Positions 1-8,159 of a stretch of 34,195 nucleotides of DNA are shown here, piece after piece; the first letter of the stretch is position 1, and each line of letters begins with the position of its first letter. The DNA is taken from contig NZ_SMAF01000029.1 in the NCBI RefSeq assembly GCF_004343305.1, positions 1-34,195 of the forward strand, in the 5' to 3' direction. The notes beneath the pieces were generated by a model. The model did not search any database and was not told the DNA's origin. It was given only the letters and a program-made list of their open reading frames with translations. Both the position numbers and the translations under genes were made by a program. The DNA is from Pseudofulvimonas gallinarii (lineage in GTDB: Bacteria > Pseudomonadota > Gammaproteobacteria > Xanthomonadales > UBA2363).

Positions 1-46
1 GCACCAGGATGCACAGTTGCGGCAAGCCGCCTGACCCGGAGCGGAC

Positions 47-205
47 TCACACAAATCCGGGACGAGCGGGTCCAAGGGAACTTGGAGGCAAAACAATACG
101 AGCCTGCAACCTCCGTACGTACTGGTTCGCCACATCCCACGGAATCGTGGTCCATGACTGCCAGTCGCAGGAGGCGACATCGCCCGTTTGTGAACAAGCG
201 TCCAT
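47..205 (-). pseudogene. Group II intron reverse transcriptase, N-terminal remnant
   Basis: A 52-codon frame starts at the ATG at 205 (minus strand), behind a good ribosome site (AGGAGG), and stops at 47-49. Its middle reads W-TTI-PW then V-RRLQARIV. This is the signature of the N-terminal domain of group II intron maturase/reverse transcriptases (pattern WxxIxW, then VxRLQxRI). After RIV the similarity ends and a stop follows, so the finger, palm and maturase domains are absent. Intact proteins of this family are roughly 400-600 residues. It lies 22 bases beyond the 3' end of the tRNA-Gly gene on the same strand. I infer a truncated or decayed mobile intron; the window edge hides whether more of it continues to the left in another frame. 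Only about 20 residues carry the signature, so the call is moderate. Confidence 0.5.
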
Positions 206-227
206 ATCTTCCTCCTGAGAGTTGGAA

Positions 228-301
228 TGGAGCGGGTGAAGGGAATCGAACCCTCGTCAGTTGCTTGGGAAGCAACAGCTCTACCATTGAGCTACACCCG
301 C
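228..301 (-). tRNA. tRNA-Gly (anticodon CCC)
   Basis: The reverse complement folds as a full cloverleaf: acceptor GCGGGTG pairs with CACCCGC, the D-arm contains AGCTCAATGGTAGAGCT, the anticodon stem GTTGC/GCAAC encloses loop TTCCCAA, and the T-arm contains GGTTCGATTCC. The anticodon at the centre of the loop is CCC, reading the GGG glycine codon, and the sequence closely resembles the E. coli glyU type. The CCA end is encoded (228-230). It is the only tRNA seen here, and a group II intron RT fragment follows its 3' end. Confidence 0.95.
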
Positions 302-417
302 ACTGGCGTCGATCATAGCGGCACATCCCGCCGCTTGCGAAGCCTGCACCGGCTGCCGCAGCGGCAGACCGGCGTTGTCGCGGAGACGGGCGACCCGCGT
401 CGCCCATCCCGTTCATC

Positions 418-831
418 TCAGCCGCGTTGCTGCTTGAGCAGGTCGCGGATCTCGGTCAGCAGCACTTCTTCGGCCGGCGGTGAGGCGGGCGCGGCGTCGG
501 CCTGCTTCTTGAAGCGGTTGAACTGCTTGATGAGGATGAACAGCGCGAAGGCGACCAGCAGGAACTTGATCACCGCGTTGATGAACAGGCCGTAGGCGAT
601 GACGGGCGCGCCGGCTTCGCGCGCGGCTGCCAGCGAGGCGAACTCGCCGCCGCCGAGGGTGACGAACAGGTTGGAGAAATCCAGCTCGCCCAGGACCAGG
701 CCGAGCGGCGGCATCAGGATGTCGTCCACCAGCGAGCTGACGATGGTGGTGAACGCGGCGCCGATGATGATGCCGACGGCCATGTCGAGCACGTTGCCAC
801 GGGTGGCGAATTCTTTGAACTCCTTGAGCAT
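418..831 (-). CDS. mscL: Large-conductance mechanosensitive channel MscL
   Basis: This 137-residue inner-membrane protein opens a wide pore under membrane tension and releases solutes on hypo-osmotic shock. The N-terminus ([20 protein letters not shown]) is the highly conserved MscL start and pore helix. Two membrane segments follow, at about residues 15-45 and 75-100, separated by a periplasmic loop with a GGGEF element. The C-terminal amphipathic helix ends [12 protein letters not shown], also typical. Length matches the family (about 136). It is transcribed alone on the minus strand, divergent from thiS across a 110-base spacer. Nothing is unusual about it. Confidence 0.97.
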   Translation of the reverse strand: MLKEFKEFATRGNVLDMAVGIIIGAAFTTIVSSLVDDILMPPLGLVLGELDFSNLFVTLGGGEFASLAAAREAGAPVIAYGLFINAVIKFLLVAFALFILIKQFNRFKKQADAAPASPPAEEVLLTEIRDLLKQQRG

Positions 832-929
832 GGCGGTCTCCGATGCGGTGGTTGCGGCGCTATCGTAACCGGAAACGCGCGCCCGTCACGCACCGTTCGC
901 CGGTCCGGATCGCGCCGTGATGCAGCGGC

Positions 930-935
930 TAGAAT
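930..935 (+). promoter_or_regulatory. Candidate -10 box of thiS
   Basis: TAGAAT lies six bases before the thiS ATG (942). A transcript from this box would start at or next to the ATG, so the mRNA would be leaderless. No convincing -35 hexamer is seen at 16-18 bases. No TPP riboswitch is visible upstream. Confidence 0.35.
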
Positions 936-941
936 GGCGGC

Positions 942-1142
942 ATGGACATCCTGCTCAATGGCGAAACCCACGCGGTGCCGGAAGGCTGCACCGTGGCCGA
1001 ACTGCTGCGCCGCAATGACTTGGCCGAGCGCCGGGTCGCCGTCGAGGTGAACCGGACCATCGTGCCGCGCAGCCGCCACGAAACCCATGCGCTGGCGGCC
1101 GGCGACGAGGTCGAAATCGTCCACGCCATCGGCGGCGGCTGA
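942..1142 (+). CDS. thiS: Sulfur carrier protein ThiS
   Basis: A 66-residue ubiquitin-like sulfur carrier for thiazole formation in thiamine synthesis. The N-terminus MDILLNGE and a beta-grasp pattern are visible, and the protein ends exactly in the obligatory Gly-Gly (AIGGG), which is adenylated and converted to a thiocarboxylate. Length is typical. thiG follows 48 bases downstream, its direct partner: ThiG takes sulfur from the ThiS thiocarboxylate. There is no recognisable ribosome site in front of the ATG; a -10-like box lies only six bases upstream, which fits leaderless expression. The activating enzyme ThiF is not in the window. Confidence 0.95.
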   Translation: MDILLNGETHAVPEGCTVAELLRRNDLAERRVAVEVNRTIVPRSRHETHALAAGDEVEIVHAIGGG

Positions 1143-1159
1143 CCGGCCGGCGGTCGAGA

Positions 1160-1182
1160 TGCCGCGCCGCTTGCGGCACAAT
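1160..1182 (+). promoter_or_regulatory. Stem-loop and -10-like box between thiS and thiG
   Basis: TGCCGC (1160-1165) pairs with GCGGCA (1173-1178) over a seven-base loop. It is followed at once by a -10-like CACAAT (1177-1182), nine bases before the thiG start. This could slow transcript decay or separate thiS from a second start of transcription for thiG. No U-tract follows, so it is not a classical terminator. Confidence 0.3.
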
Positions 1183-1190
1183 AGGCGGCA

Positions 1191-2006
1191 ATGGCCACGA
1201 ACCTCCCCGAAGCGGCGCCCGCGCGCGCCGACAAGCCGCTGACCATCGCTGGTCGCACCTATCAATCGCGCCTCCTGACCGGTACCGGAAAGTACCGCGA
1301 TCTGGAGGAAACGCGGCAGGCCACCGAGGCGGCCGGCGCCGAGATCGTCACGGTTGCCATCCGGCGCAGCAACATCGGCCAGGATCCCTCGCAGCCGAAC
1401 CTGCTGGACGTACTGCCGCCGGACCGTTTCACGATCCTGCCGAACACCGCTGGCTGCTACACCGCCGATGACGCCGTTCGCACCCTGCGCCTGGCGCGCG
1501 AGCTGCTGGACGGCCACAGCCTGGTGAAGCTGGAGGTGCTGGGCGATCGCACCACGCTCTATCCCGACGTGATGGAAACGGTGAAGGCCACCGAAACGCT
1601 GGTCCGCGAAGGCTTCCAGGTCATGGTGTACTGCAGCGACGACCCGGTGCTGGCGCGTCGCTACGAGGAGCTGGGCGCGGTCGCGGTGATGCCGCTGGCG
1701 GCGCCGATCGGCTCCGGCCTGGGCATCCAGAACCGCTGGAACCTGATCGAGATCATCGAGAACGCCAAGGTGCCGATCATCGTCGATGCCGGCGTCGGTA
1801 CCGCGTCCGATGCCGCCATCGCCATGGAACTGGGCTGCGACGGCGTGCTGATGAACACCGCGATCGCCGGCGCCCGCGAGCCGGTGCGCATGGCGCGGGC
1901 GATGCGCCTGGCCATCGAGGCCGGCCGCGAAGCCTTCCTCGCCGGCCGCATTGCGCGCCGGCGCCACGCCAGCGCCTCGTCGCCGCTGGATGGACTGATC
2001 GGCTGA
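1191..2006 (+). CDS. thiG: Thiazole synthase ThiG
   Basis: A 271-residue TIM-barrel enzyme that condenses 1-deoxy-D-xylulose 5-phosphate, dehydroglycine (or iminoacetate) and ThiS thiocarboxylate into the thiamine thiazole. After an approximately 15-residue extension the canonical start is seen: [18 protein letters not shown]. Further family signatures are [30 protein letters not shown] (the lysine that forms the Schiff base), [12 protein letters not shown] and [15 protein letters not shown], then [14 protein letters not shown] near the phosphate-binding end. The stop TGA overlaps the trmB start (TGATG at 2004-2008), indicating translational coupling. Full length and intact. Confidence 0.97.
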   Translation: MATNLPEAAPARADKPLTIAGRTYQSRLLTGTGKYRDLEETRQATEAAGAEIVTVAIRRSNIGQDPSQPNLLDVLPPDRFTILPNTAGCYTADDAVRTLRLARELLDGHSLVKLEVLGDRTTLYPDVMETVKATETLVREGFQVMVYCSDDPVLARRYEELGAVAVMPLAAPIGSGLGIQNRWNLIEIIENAKVPIIVDAGVGTASDAAIAMELGCDGVLMNTAIAGAREPVRMARAMRLAIEAGREAFLAGRIARRRHASASSPLDGLIG

Positions 2007-2737
2007 TGGCCGGCATCGACCCGGCCAGCGACGCCAGTCCCCCGGACACGTCCGATCCGCGCCACCGCGCCGTGCGCAGCTTCGTGCTGCGCCAGGGCCG
2101 GATGACGGCGGCGCAGGCGCGTGCCTTCGAGGAACACTGGCAGCGTTACGGCCTGGTGGCCGGGGACGCGCCGCTCGACCTCGACGCCGTCTTCGGCCGG
2201 CGTGCCCGCCGCGTGCTGGAAATCGGCTTCGGCAACGGTGAGGCGCTGTGCGAGGCGACGCAGGCCGAACCCGGTACCGACTTCATCGGCATCGAGGTCC
2301 ATGGCCCCGGCGTCGGTCGCCTGCTCAAGGATGCCGCCGCGGCCGGCGTGGGCAACCTGCGGGTGTTCCAGCACGATGCGATCGAGGTGCTCGACCGCGC
2401 CATCCCGGCGCACAGCATCGACGAGCTGCGGCTGTTCTTCCCCGACCCCTGGCCGAAGAAGAAGCATCACAAGCGCCGCATCGTGCAACCGGCGTTCGCC
2501 GAACGCGTGCGCCGCGTGCTGGTGCCCGGCGGCCGCCTGCACATGGCGACCGACTGGCCGCACTATGCCGAACACATGCTCGAGGTGATGGATGCGGCGC
2601 CCGGCTGGCGCAACAGCGCCGGTGCCGGTCATTACAGCGAGCGGCCGGCGTCGCGGACGCTGACGCATTTCGAGAAGCGCGGCCTGCGCCTGGGCCATCC
2701 CGTCCACGACCTGATTTACGAAACCCTGACCACCTGA
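2006..2737 (+). CDS. trmB: tRNA (guanine-N7)-methyltransferase TrmB
   Basis: Uses S-adenosylmethionine to form m7G46 in the variable loop of tRNAs. The Rossmann-fold SAM motif LEIGFGNGEA is at residues 71-80, followed by FIGIEVH. The family-defining PDPWPKKKHHKRR is at 146-158, then RVLVPGGRLHMATDW, and the C-terminus has the TxFEKRG element (THFEKRG). Length of 243 residues is normal. The start ATG overlaps the thiG stop, as commonly seen in this bacterial order, so the two are probably co-translated although the functions are unrelated. Confidence 0.97.
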   Translation: MAGIDPASDASPPDTSDPRHRAVRSFVLRQGRMTAAQARAFEEHWQRYGLVAGDAPLDLDAVFGRRARRVLEIGFGNGEALCEATQAEPGTDFIGIEVHGPGVGRLLKDAAAAGVGNLRVFQHDAIEVLDRAIPAHSIDELRLFFPDPWPKKKHHKRRIVQPAFAERVRRVLVPGGRLHMATDWPHYAEHMLEVMDAAPGWRNSAGAGHYSERPASRTLTHFEKRGLRLGHPVHDLIYETLTT

Positions 2738-2740
2738 GCC

Positions 2741-4582
2741 ATGGACAGCAGCGCACTGGTCTTCACCACGGACATGCTGCTTGTCCTGGGCCTGCTGCTG
2801 TTCACTGTGGTGATGCTGGTCGGCGAGTGGATCCGCGCCGACATCGTCGCGCCGCTGGTGCTGGTCCTGCTCGGCATCCTCGGCCTGGTGCCCAGCGACG
2901 AGCTGTTCCAGGGCTTTTCCTCCAATGCCGTGCTGGCGGTGATCGCCACCATGATCATGGGCGCCGGCCTGGAACGCACCGGTGTGATGGCGTACGCCGC
3001 GCAGTTCATCATCCGCCTGTCCGGCGGCATCGAACGTCGCCTGACCGTGCTGCTGTCGAGCCTGTCCGGCGTGATCTCCGGCTTCCTGCAGAACCCGGTC
3101 GACGTCGCGCTGTTCCTGCCGGTGGCCAGCCGCATTTCCGCGCGTACCGGCCTGCCGCTGGCCAAGCTGCTGCTGCCGATCGCCTGCTGCATCATCCTCG
3201 GCGGCACGCTGACCATGGTCGGCTCCTCGCCGCTGATCGTGCTCAACGACCTGATCGTCAGCGCCAACCGCAACCTGCCGTCGGGCGCCAACGCACTGGA
3301 ACCGTTCGCGATGTTCGCGGTGGCGCCGGTGGGCCTGGCCCTGCTGGTCGCCGGCATCGGCTACTTCGCCTTCATTGCGCCGCACCTGATGCCCGAGCGC
3401 CTGCGCCGGCAGGAAACGACGCCGGCACGCGCCGAGAGCTACTTCGCCAGGGCCTATGGCATCGAAGGCGACATCTATGAACTGGTCGTCACCGCCGAAA
3501 GCCCGCTGGTCGGCATGGCGATCTCCGAGGCGGAGCAGCTGCATGGCGCGCCGCTGATCCTCGCCATCAAGGTCGGCTCGGAAGCGCGCCTGGCGCCGCC
3601 GGCCGACCAGATGATCTGGGTCGGCACCGCGCTGGGCGTGCTCGGCCCGCGCGAGGAGGTGCAGCAGTTCGCCCAGAACAACGTGCTTGCGCTGCGTCCG
3701 CGCCTGCGCGAGTTCGCCGATTTCTTCAATCCCAGTCGCGCCGGCATCGCCGAAGCGGTCATGCCGCCGGGCAGCCGCTTCATCGGCAAGAAGCCCTCCG
3801 AGCTGCGCCTGCGCAAGCGCCTGGGCCTGAGCATCCTCGCGGTCAGCCGCGGCGACCAGGTCATCACCCAGGGCGTGCGCGAAACCACGCTGCGCGCCGG
3901 CGACTGCCTGGTCTTCCACGGTTTCTGGCGCGACCTGGCGCATGCCGCGGAAAAGCACGACTACGTCGTCGTCACCGACATTCCCAAGCAGGAGCAGCGG
4001 CCGCACAAGCTGTGGCACGCGCTGGTGCTGTTCGTCACCGCCGTCGGCTTCGCGCTGTACAGCGCCGACCAGCTGCCGGTGATGCTGTTCGCCGGCGCCG
4101 TGGGCATGATGCTGGTCGGCGTGCTCAGCGTCGAGGAAGCCTATGGCGCCGTGAACTGGAAGACCGTGTTCATGCTCGCCAGCCTGATTCCATTGAGCTA
4201 CGCGCTGGAAACCACCGGCGCCGCCGCCTGGCTGGTGCAGGAAAGCCTGAGCGTGATCGGCGGCATGCCGGCGCTGGCGGTACAGCTGTTCATCGTCGCC
4301 CTGACCAGCTTCTTCGCCATGGTGATGTCCAACGTCGGCGCCACCGTGCTGATGGTGCCGCTGGCGATCAACGCGGCATTGGCGACCGGCCACAACCCGG
4401 CCGCCTACGCGCTGCTGGTCGGCGTCGCCGCCTCGAACAACTTCTTCACCGTCACCAATCCGGTGATCGCGATGATCATGGGCCCGGGCGCCTACCGCAC
4501 CAGCGACCTGTTCCGCGTCGGTGGCCCGCTGGCGCTGATCTTCATGCTGGTCACCATCGTCATGATCAACGTGATGTTCTGA
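2741..4582 (+). CDS. SLC13/DASS-type permease with two TrkA-C (RCK-C) domains
   Basis: A 613-residue inner-membrane transporter of the SLC13 (CitT/ArsB-like) fold. Membrane segments are visible at about residues 8-30, 34-55, 62-85, 100-125, 140-165 and 190-215, and again from about 425 to the C-terminus. Between them lies a soluble region (about 220-410) holding two TrkA-C type ligand-binding domains, recognisable by phrases such as GMAISEAEQLHGAPLILAI and KKPSELRLRKRLGLSILAV. Family members carry sulfate, dicarboxylates or similar anions; the substrate cannot be read here. The ATG sits two bases after the trmB stop, so it is probably the last gene of the thiS-thiG-trmB transcript. A sigma-54 promoter for the next gene follows. 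Confidence 0.88.
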   Translation: MDSSALVFTTDMLLVLGLLLFTVVMLVGEWIRADIVAPLVLVLLGILGLVPSDELFQGFSSNAVLAVIATMIMGAGLERTGVMAYAAQFIIRLSGGIERRLTVLLSSLSGVISGFLQNPVDVALFLPVASRISARTGLPLAKLLLPIACCIILGGTLTMVGSSPLIVLNDLIVSANRNLPSGANALEPFAMFAVAPVGLALLVAGIGYFAFIAPHLMPERLRRQETTPARAESYFARAYGIEGDIYELVVTAESPLVGMAISEAEQLHGAPLILAIKVGSEARLAPPADQMIWVGTALGVLGPREEVQQFAQNNVLALRPRLREFADFFNPSRAGIAEAVMPPGSRFIGKKPSELRLRKRLGLSILAVSRGDQVITQGVRETTLRAGDCLVFHGFWRDLAHAAEKHDYVVVTDIPKQEQRPHKLWHALVLFVTAVGFALYSADQLPVMLFAGAVGMMLVGVLSVEEAYGAVNWKTVFMLASLIPLSYALETTGAAAWLVQESLSVIGGMPALAVQLFIVALTSFFAMVMSNVGATVLMVPLAINAALATGHNPAAYALLVGVAASNNFFTVTNPVIAMIMGPGAYRTSDLFRVGGPLALIFMLVTIVMINVMF

Positions 4583-4600
4583 CCCGCGGCGGTCACCGGC

Positions 4601-4612
4601 GCGGACGTCCGC
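4601..4612. promoter_or_regulatory. Perfect 12-bp palindrome, possible activator site
   Basis: GCGGACGTCCGC is perfectly self-complementary and is centred about 92 bases before the predicted start of the sigma-54 transcript. Enhancer-type activators such as NtrC commonly bind palindromes about 80-150 bases upstream. Only one copy was noticed, so the assignment to the NtrC-type regulator at 9490 is inference. Confidence 0.3.
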
Positions 4613-4671
4613 CCGCCTCGCCGGACAGCGGTGCGTTGGCGACAAACCATTGAATCCGTTCCGTTCTGCGG

Positions 4672-4688
4672 TTGGCACGGCTGATGCT
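4672..4688 (+). promoter_or_regulatory. Sigma-54 (RpoN) promoter of the ABC/two-component module
   Basis: TTGGCACGGCTGATGCT matches the RpoN consensus (yTGGCACGrnnnTTGCw) at all but one defined position. The invariant GG (4674-4675) and GC (4686-4687) are separated by exactly ten bases, as sigma-54 requires. The predicted transcript start is about 4698-4700, eighteen or so bases before the ATG at 4718. The last but one gene of the downstream module encodes a sigma-54 activator, which supports the call. Confidence 0.85.
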
Positions 4689-4717
4689 TCACGCTTGCCA
4701 TGAACAGGAGTCCGGAC

Positions 4718-6013
4718 ATGGATGGCAGCAGCCGCATCGGCATTCGCGACACCTCGGCGCAGGACCGGGTCGTTTCCCCCGCCGCCGGCGAACAGCGCTC
4801 GCGGCGCATCAGGTGGCTGGCGATCGCCGCCGTCGCCGTCGTCCTGCTCGTGTTGCTGGTGCCGTCCCTGCTGCGTACGTTTTCCGCCACGCGCTCGGTG
4901 AGCGGCGACCGCTTGCGCACGGCAGTGGTCGAACGCGGCACGTTGCTGCGCGACATCGCCGTTCAGGGCCGCGTCGTCGCCGCGGTCAGCCCGACGCTGT
5001 TCGCGCCCGCCGCCGGCACCGTGACCTTCAATGTGCAGGCGGGCGACGATGTCGCGCAAGGCGCTGCCCTGGCGCAGATGGCCAGCCCGGAGCTGGAAAA
5101 CGAGCTCTCGCGCGAACAGTCGACGCTTGAGAGCCTGGAGATCGAGGTCGCGCGCGCGCGCATCGACATCCGCAAGCGCCAGCTGCTCAGCTCGCGCACC
5201 CGCGACGAGGCCGAGGTCGCGCTGCTCGCCGCGCGCCGTGAAATGCAGCGCGCCGACACCGCCTGGGAAACACGCTCGATCAGCGAGGTCGACCACCTGC
5301 GCGCCCGTGATGCCCTGCGCACAGCCGAGCTCGGCCATGCCCACGCCAGCGCCGACGTCGACCTGGAGAAGGAATCGCTGGCCTTCGAACTGCGCAGCCG
5401 CGAACTGGCACTGGACCGCCAGCGCCTGCTGGTCGAAGACCTGCGCCGCCGCGTCGACGAGCTGACCGTGCGGGCACCGGTGGACGGACGCGTCGGCACG
5501 CTGCTGGTCGCCGACCGCAGCGCCGTCGGCCGCGACGCCGGCCTGCTCACCGTGATCGACCTGAGCCGACTGGAAATAGAGATCGACGCGCCGGAAAGCT
5601 TCGCCGACGACCTCGTTCCCGGCCTGGCCGGCGAGGTGACGTTCCAGGGTCGCGCCTTCCCGGCCGAGCTGGCTTCGGTGTCGCCGGAAGTCGTCAGCGG
5701 CCAGGTGCGTGCGCGCCTGCGCTTCGCCGGGGCGCAGCCGGAAGGCCTGCGCCAGAACCAGCGCCTGCAGGCGCGCGTGCTGCTCGACGAACGGCCCAAT
5801 GTGCTGAAGGTGCAGCGCGGTCCGTTCGTCGACGCCGGCAGTGGCCGCTTCGCCTACGTGCTCGTCGATGGCGTCGCCGTGCGTCGCCCGATCGAACTGG
5901 GCGTCGGCAGCCTGACCGAGATCGAGGTGATCTCCGGCCTGGCCGAAGGCGAGCGCATCGTCATCTCGGGCACCGACGGCTTCGAAGACGCCGAGCGCGT
6001 GCTCGTCAACTGA
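4718..6013 (+). CDS. Periplasmic adaptor (HlyD/MacA-like membrane fusion protein)
   Basis: A 431-residue adaptor that would bridge an ABC transporter to the periplasm or outer membrane. A single membrane anchor lies at about residues 31-52, followed by a biotinyl-lipoyl-like half (LFAPAAGTVTFNVQAGDDV), a long charged helical hairpin (about 120-250, coiled coil), the second lipoyl half (VRAPVDGRVGTLLV) and beta-barrel/membrane-proximal domains to the C-terminus (IEVISGLAEGERIVISG). I chose 4718 rather than the in-frame ATG at 4700: AGGAG (4706-4710) is spaced seven bases from 4718, and 4700 lies at the predicted transcript start. The ATPase gene follows after 69 bases. No outer-membrane channel gene is present nearby. 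Confidence 0.88.
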   Translation: MDGSSRIGIRDTSAQDRVVSPAAGEQRSRRIRWLAIAAVAVVLLVLLVPSLLRTFSATRSVSGDRLRTAVVERGTLLRDIAVQGRVVAAVSPTLFAPAAGTVTFNVQAGDDVAQGAALAQMASPELENELSREQSTLESLEIEVARARIDIRKRQLLSSRTRDEAEVALLAARREMQRADTAWETRSISEVDHLRARDALRTAELGHAHASADVDLEKESLAFELRSRELALDRQRLLVEDLRRRVDELTVRAPVDGRVGTLLVADRSAVGRDAGLLTVIDLSRLEIEIDAPESFADDLVPGLAGEVTFQGRAFPAELASVSPEVVSGQVRARLRFAGAQPEGLRQNQRLQARVLLDERPNVLKVQRGPFVDAGSGRFAYVLVDGVAVRRPIELGVGSLTEIEVISGLAEGERIVISGTDGFEDAERVLVN

Positions 6014-6082
6014 ATCCCGGGCGCCGCGCCCCGGCGCGGCTTCCCACCCCGCACCTCCCAGGACACAACCAGGACGAACGAC

Positions 6083-6820
6083 ATGCTTCGCATGAACCAG
6101 CTCAGCAAGGTGTTCCGTACCCACATGATCGAGACGCATGCGCTGCGCGAGCTGTCGATGCACGTGCGCGAAGGCGAGTTCGTCGCGGTGACCGGGCCGT
6201 CCGGCTCCGGCAAGACCACCTTCCTCAACATCGCCGGCCTGCTGGAAACCTTCACCGCCGGCGAATACCACCTGGATGGCGTCGACGTACGCGGCCTCAA
6301 TGACGATGCCCGCTCGCGCCTGCGCAACGAGAAGATCGGCTTCATCTTCCAGGGCTTCAATCTGATCCCGGATCTCAACCTGTTCGACAACGTCGACGTG
6401 CCACTGCGTTATCGCGGCTTCAAGGCCCCGGAGCGCCGTCGCCGCATCGAGGAAGCGCTGGCCAAGGTCGGCCTGGCCTCGCGCATGAAGCACTACCCCA
6501 GCGAACTGTCCGGCGGCCAGCAGCAGCGTGTCGCCATCGCCCGCGCCCTGGCCGGGGAGCCGCGCCTGCTGCTGGCCGACGAACCGACCGGCAACCTCGA
6601 CTCGCTGATGGCGCGTGGCGTCATGGAGCTGCTGGAGTCGATCAACGAGCAGGGCACCACCATCGTGATGGTGACCCACGATCACGAGCTGGCGGCGCGT
6701 GCGCAGCGCAACGTGCACATCATCGACGGCCAGGTCAGCGATCTCGACGACGGCCCGCGGCTGGCGGCGCCGCGTCCGGCGGCCGCCGCGGCGAACCCTG
6801 CTGCGGCCGTGAACGCCTGA
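6083..6820 (+). CDS. ABC transporter ATPase, MacB/LolD type
   Basis: A 245-residue ATP-binding subunit. Walker [10 protein letters not shown] is at 38-46, the Q-loop glutamine near 90, the signature LSGGQQQR at 142-149, Walker B LLLADEP at 162-168 with catalytic Glu, and the switch His in VTHDHE. The spacing and GNLDS after Walker B place it in the MacB/LolD/FtsE group, which works with FtsX-type permeases on lipoproteins, lipids or peptides rather than importing solutes. A short alanine/proline-rich tail follows the domain. Two such permeases follow immediately, giving one transporter with two different membrane subunits. Confidence 0.93.
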   Translation: MLRMNQLSKVFRTHMIETHALRELSMHVREGEFVAVTGPSGSGKTTFLNIAGLLETFTAGEYHLDGVDVRGLNDDARSRLRNEKIGFIFQGFNLIPDLNLFDNVDVPLRYRGFKAPERRRRIEEALAKVGLASRMKHYPSELSGGQQQRVAIARALAGEPRLLLADEPTGNLDSLMARGVMELLESINEQGTTIVMVTHDHELAARAQRNVHIIDGQVSDLDDGPRLAAPRPAAAAANPAAAVNA

Positions 6821-6836
6821 GACGGAGCGAACGCCC

Positions 6837-8150
6837 ATGACCCGCTACTACTTCTGGCTGGCCACGCGCAGCCTGCGCCGCAATCCGGTGCTGACGGCGC
6901 TGATGGTCGCCGCCATCGCGCTCGGCATCGGCGCGGCGATGACCGCGCTGACCGTGCTGCGCGGCATGTCCAGCAATCCGATGGCGCACCGCGAGGATCG
7001 CGTCTATCGCCCGCAGGTCGACAACTGGTCGGCGAACCAGCCCTATGACGAGCAGGGCAATCCGCCCAACCTGATGACCTACCAGGACTCCATGGCGCTG
7101 CACAACGCGCGGAAGGCCAGGCGGCAGGCGGCGATGTTCCCCAACTTCCTCGCCGTCGAGCCGGCCAACCCGGAGGTCAAGCCGTTCCTGGCGACCGTGC
7201 TGTTCACGCACGGCGACTTCTTCCCGATGTTCGACGTGCCGTTCCTGTTCGGCGGCGGCTGGGACCGCCAGTCCGACGACAACAATGCCCGCGTGGTGGT
7301 GATCTCGCGCGCCATGAACGACCGCCTGTTCGGCGGCGCCGACAGCGTCGGCCGCCGTTTGCGCATGCAGGGCGAGGACTACATCGTCAGCGGCGTGCTT
7401 GACGCCTGGCAGCCGCAGCCGCGCTTCTACGAGATCTCCTCCGGCGCCTTCGCCGATGTCGAGGATGTCTTCGTGCCCTTCGGCATCGGCATCGAGAAGG
7501 AGCTGACGTCCAGTGCCAACAACAACTGCTTCAGCGATCCCGGCGCCGGCTACCAGGCGTGGCTGGCGTCGGACTGCATCTGGATGGCGTTCTGGGTAGA
7601 ACTCGAAGGGGCCGCCGACGCGGCCCGCTACAAGGATTTCCTCGACGCCTACGTGCAGGAGCAGAAGGCCCGCGGCCGCTTTCCGCGCCCGCTCAACAAC
7701 CGCGTGAACACCGTCGCGGAGTGGCTGGCGCAGCAGCGCGTGGTCGGCCGCGATGCCCAGACCCAGACCTGGCTGGCCTTCGCCTTCCTGATCGTCTGCC
7801 TGATCAACACCGTCGGCCTGTTGCTGGCGAAGTTCATGGCGCGCGCACCGGAAATCGGCCTGCGTCGCGCGGTCGGCGCAAGCCGGAAGCAGGTCTTCGC
7901 CCAGTTCCTCACCGAGTCCGGCGTGATCGGGATTGCCGGCGCGGCGCTCGGGCTGCTGCTCACCTGGCTGGGCCTGATCGGTCTGCGCGCGCTGTATGGC
8001 GACACCGCCACCGGCCGCATGGCCGAACTCGACGCCGGCATGACCGCGATCGTGGTGCTGGCCGCCATTGGCGCCAGCCTGCTGGCCGGGCTGTTCCCGA
8101 CATGGCGCGCCTGCCAGGTCACGCCCGCCCTGCAACTGAAGTCGAACTAG
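6837..8150 (+). CDS. ABC transporter permease 1 (MacB/FtsX type)
   Basis: A 437-residue permease. The first membrane helix is at about 20-42 (PVLTALMVAAIALGIGAAM), followed by a large periplasmic domain (about 45-310) of the MacB_PCD type, and three C-terminal helices at about 315-340, 358-385 and 400-425. The conserved FtsX element RRAVGASRKQV lies between the second and third helix. The periplasmic domain holds two cysteines in NNNCFSDPG and ASDCIWM, 17 residues apart or so, which may form a disulfide. It starts 16 bases after the ATPase gene and ends nine bases before the second permease. The partner permease is a different protein, so the pair is probably heterodimeric. Confidence 0.9.
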   Translation: MTRYYFWLATRSLRRNPVLTALMVAAIALGIGAAMTALTVLRGMSSNPMAHREDRVYRPQVDNWSANQPYDEQGNPPNLMTYQDSMALHNARKARRQAAMFPNFLAVEPANPEVKPFLATVLFTHGDFFPMFDVPFLFGGGWDRQSDDNNARVVVISRAMNDRLFGGADSVGRRLRMQGEDYIVSGVLDAWQPQPRFYEISSGAFADVEDVFVPFGIGIEKELTSSANNNCFSDPGAGYQAWLASDCIWMAFWVELEGAADAARYKDFLDAYVQEQKARGRFPRPLNNRVNTVAEWLAQQRVVGRDAQTQTWLAFAFLIVCLINTVGLLLAKFMARAPEIGLRRAVGASRKQVFAQFLTESGVIGIAGAALGLLLTWLGLIGLRALYGDTATGRMAELDAGMTAIVVLAAIGASLLAGLFPTWRACQVTPALQLKSN

Positions 8151-8159
8151 GAGCCCGCC

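Noticed and set aside
832-941. TPP riboswitch before thiS
   Set aside because: The divergent spacer is only 110 bases and lacks the CTGAGA element of TPP aptamers.
1661-6838. An antisense open frame of 1725 codons across thiG, trmB, permease and adaptor genes
   Set aside because: High GC with strong third-position bias opens the opposite strand; the translation is rich in Gln, His, Arg, Ala and Gly without any domain, and four well supported genes lie on the other strand.
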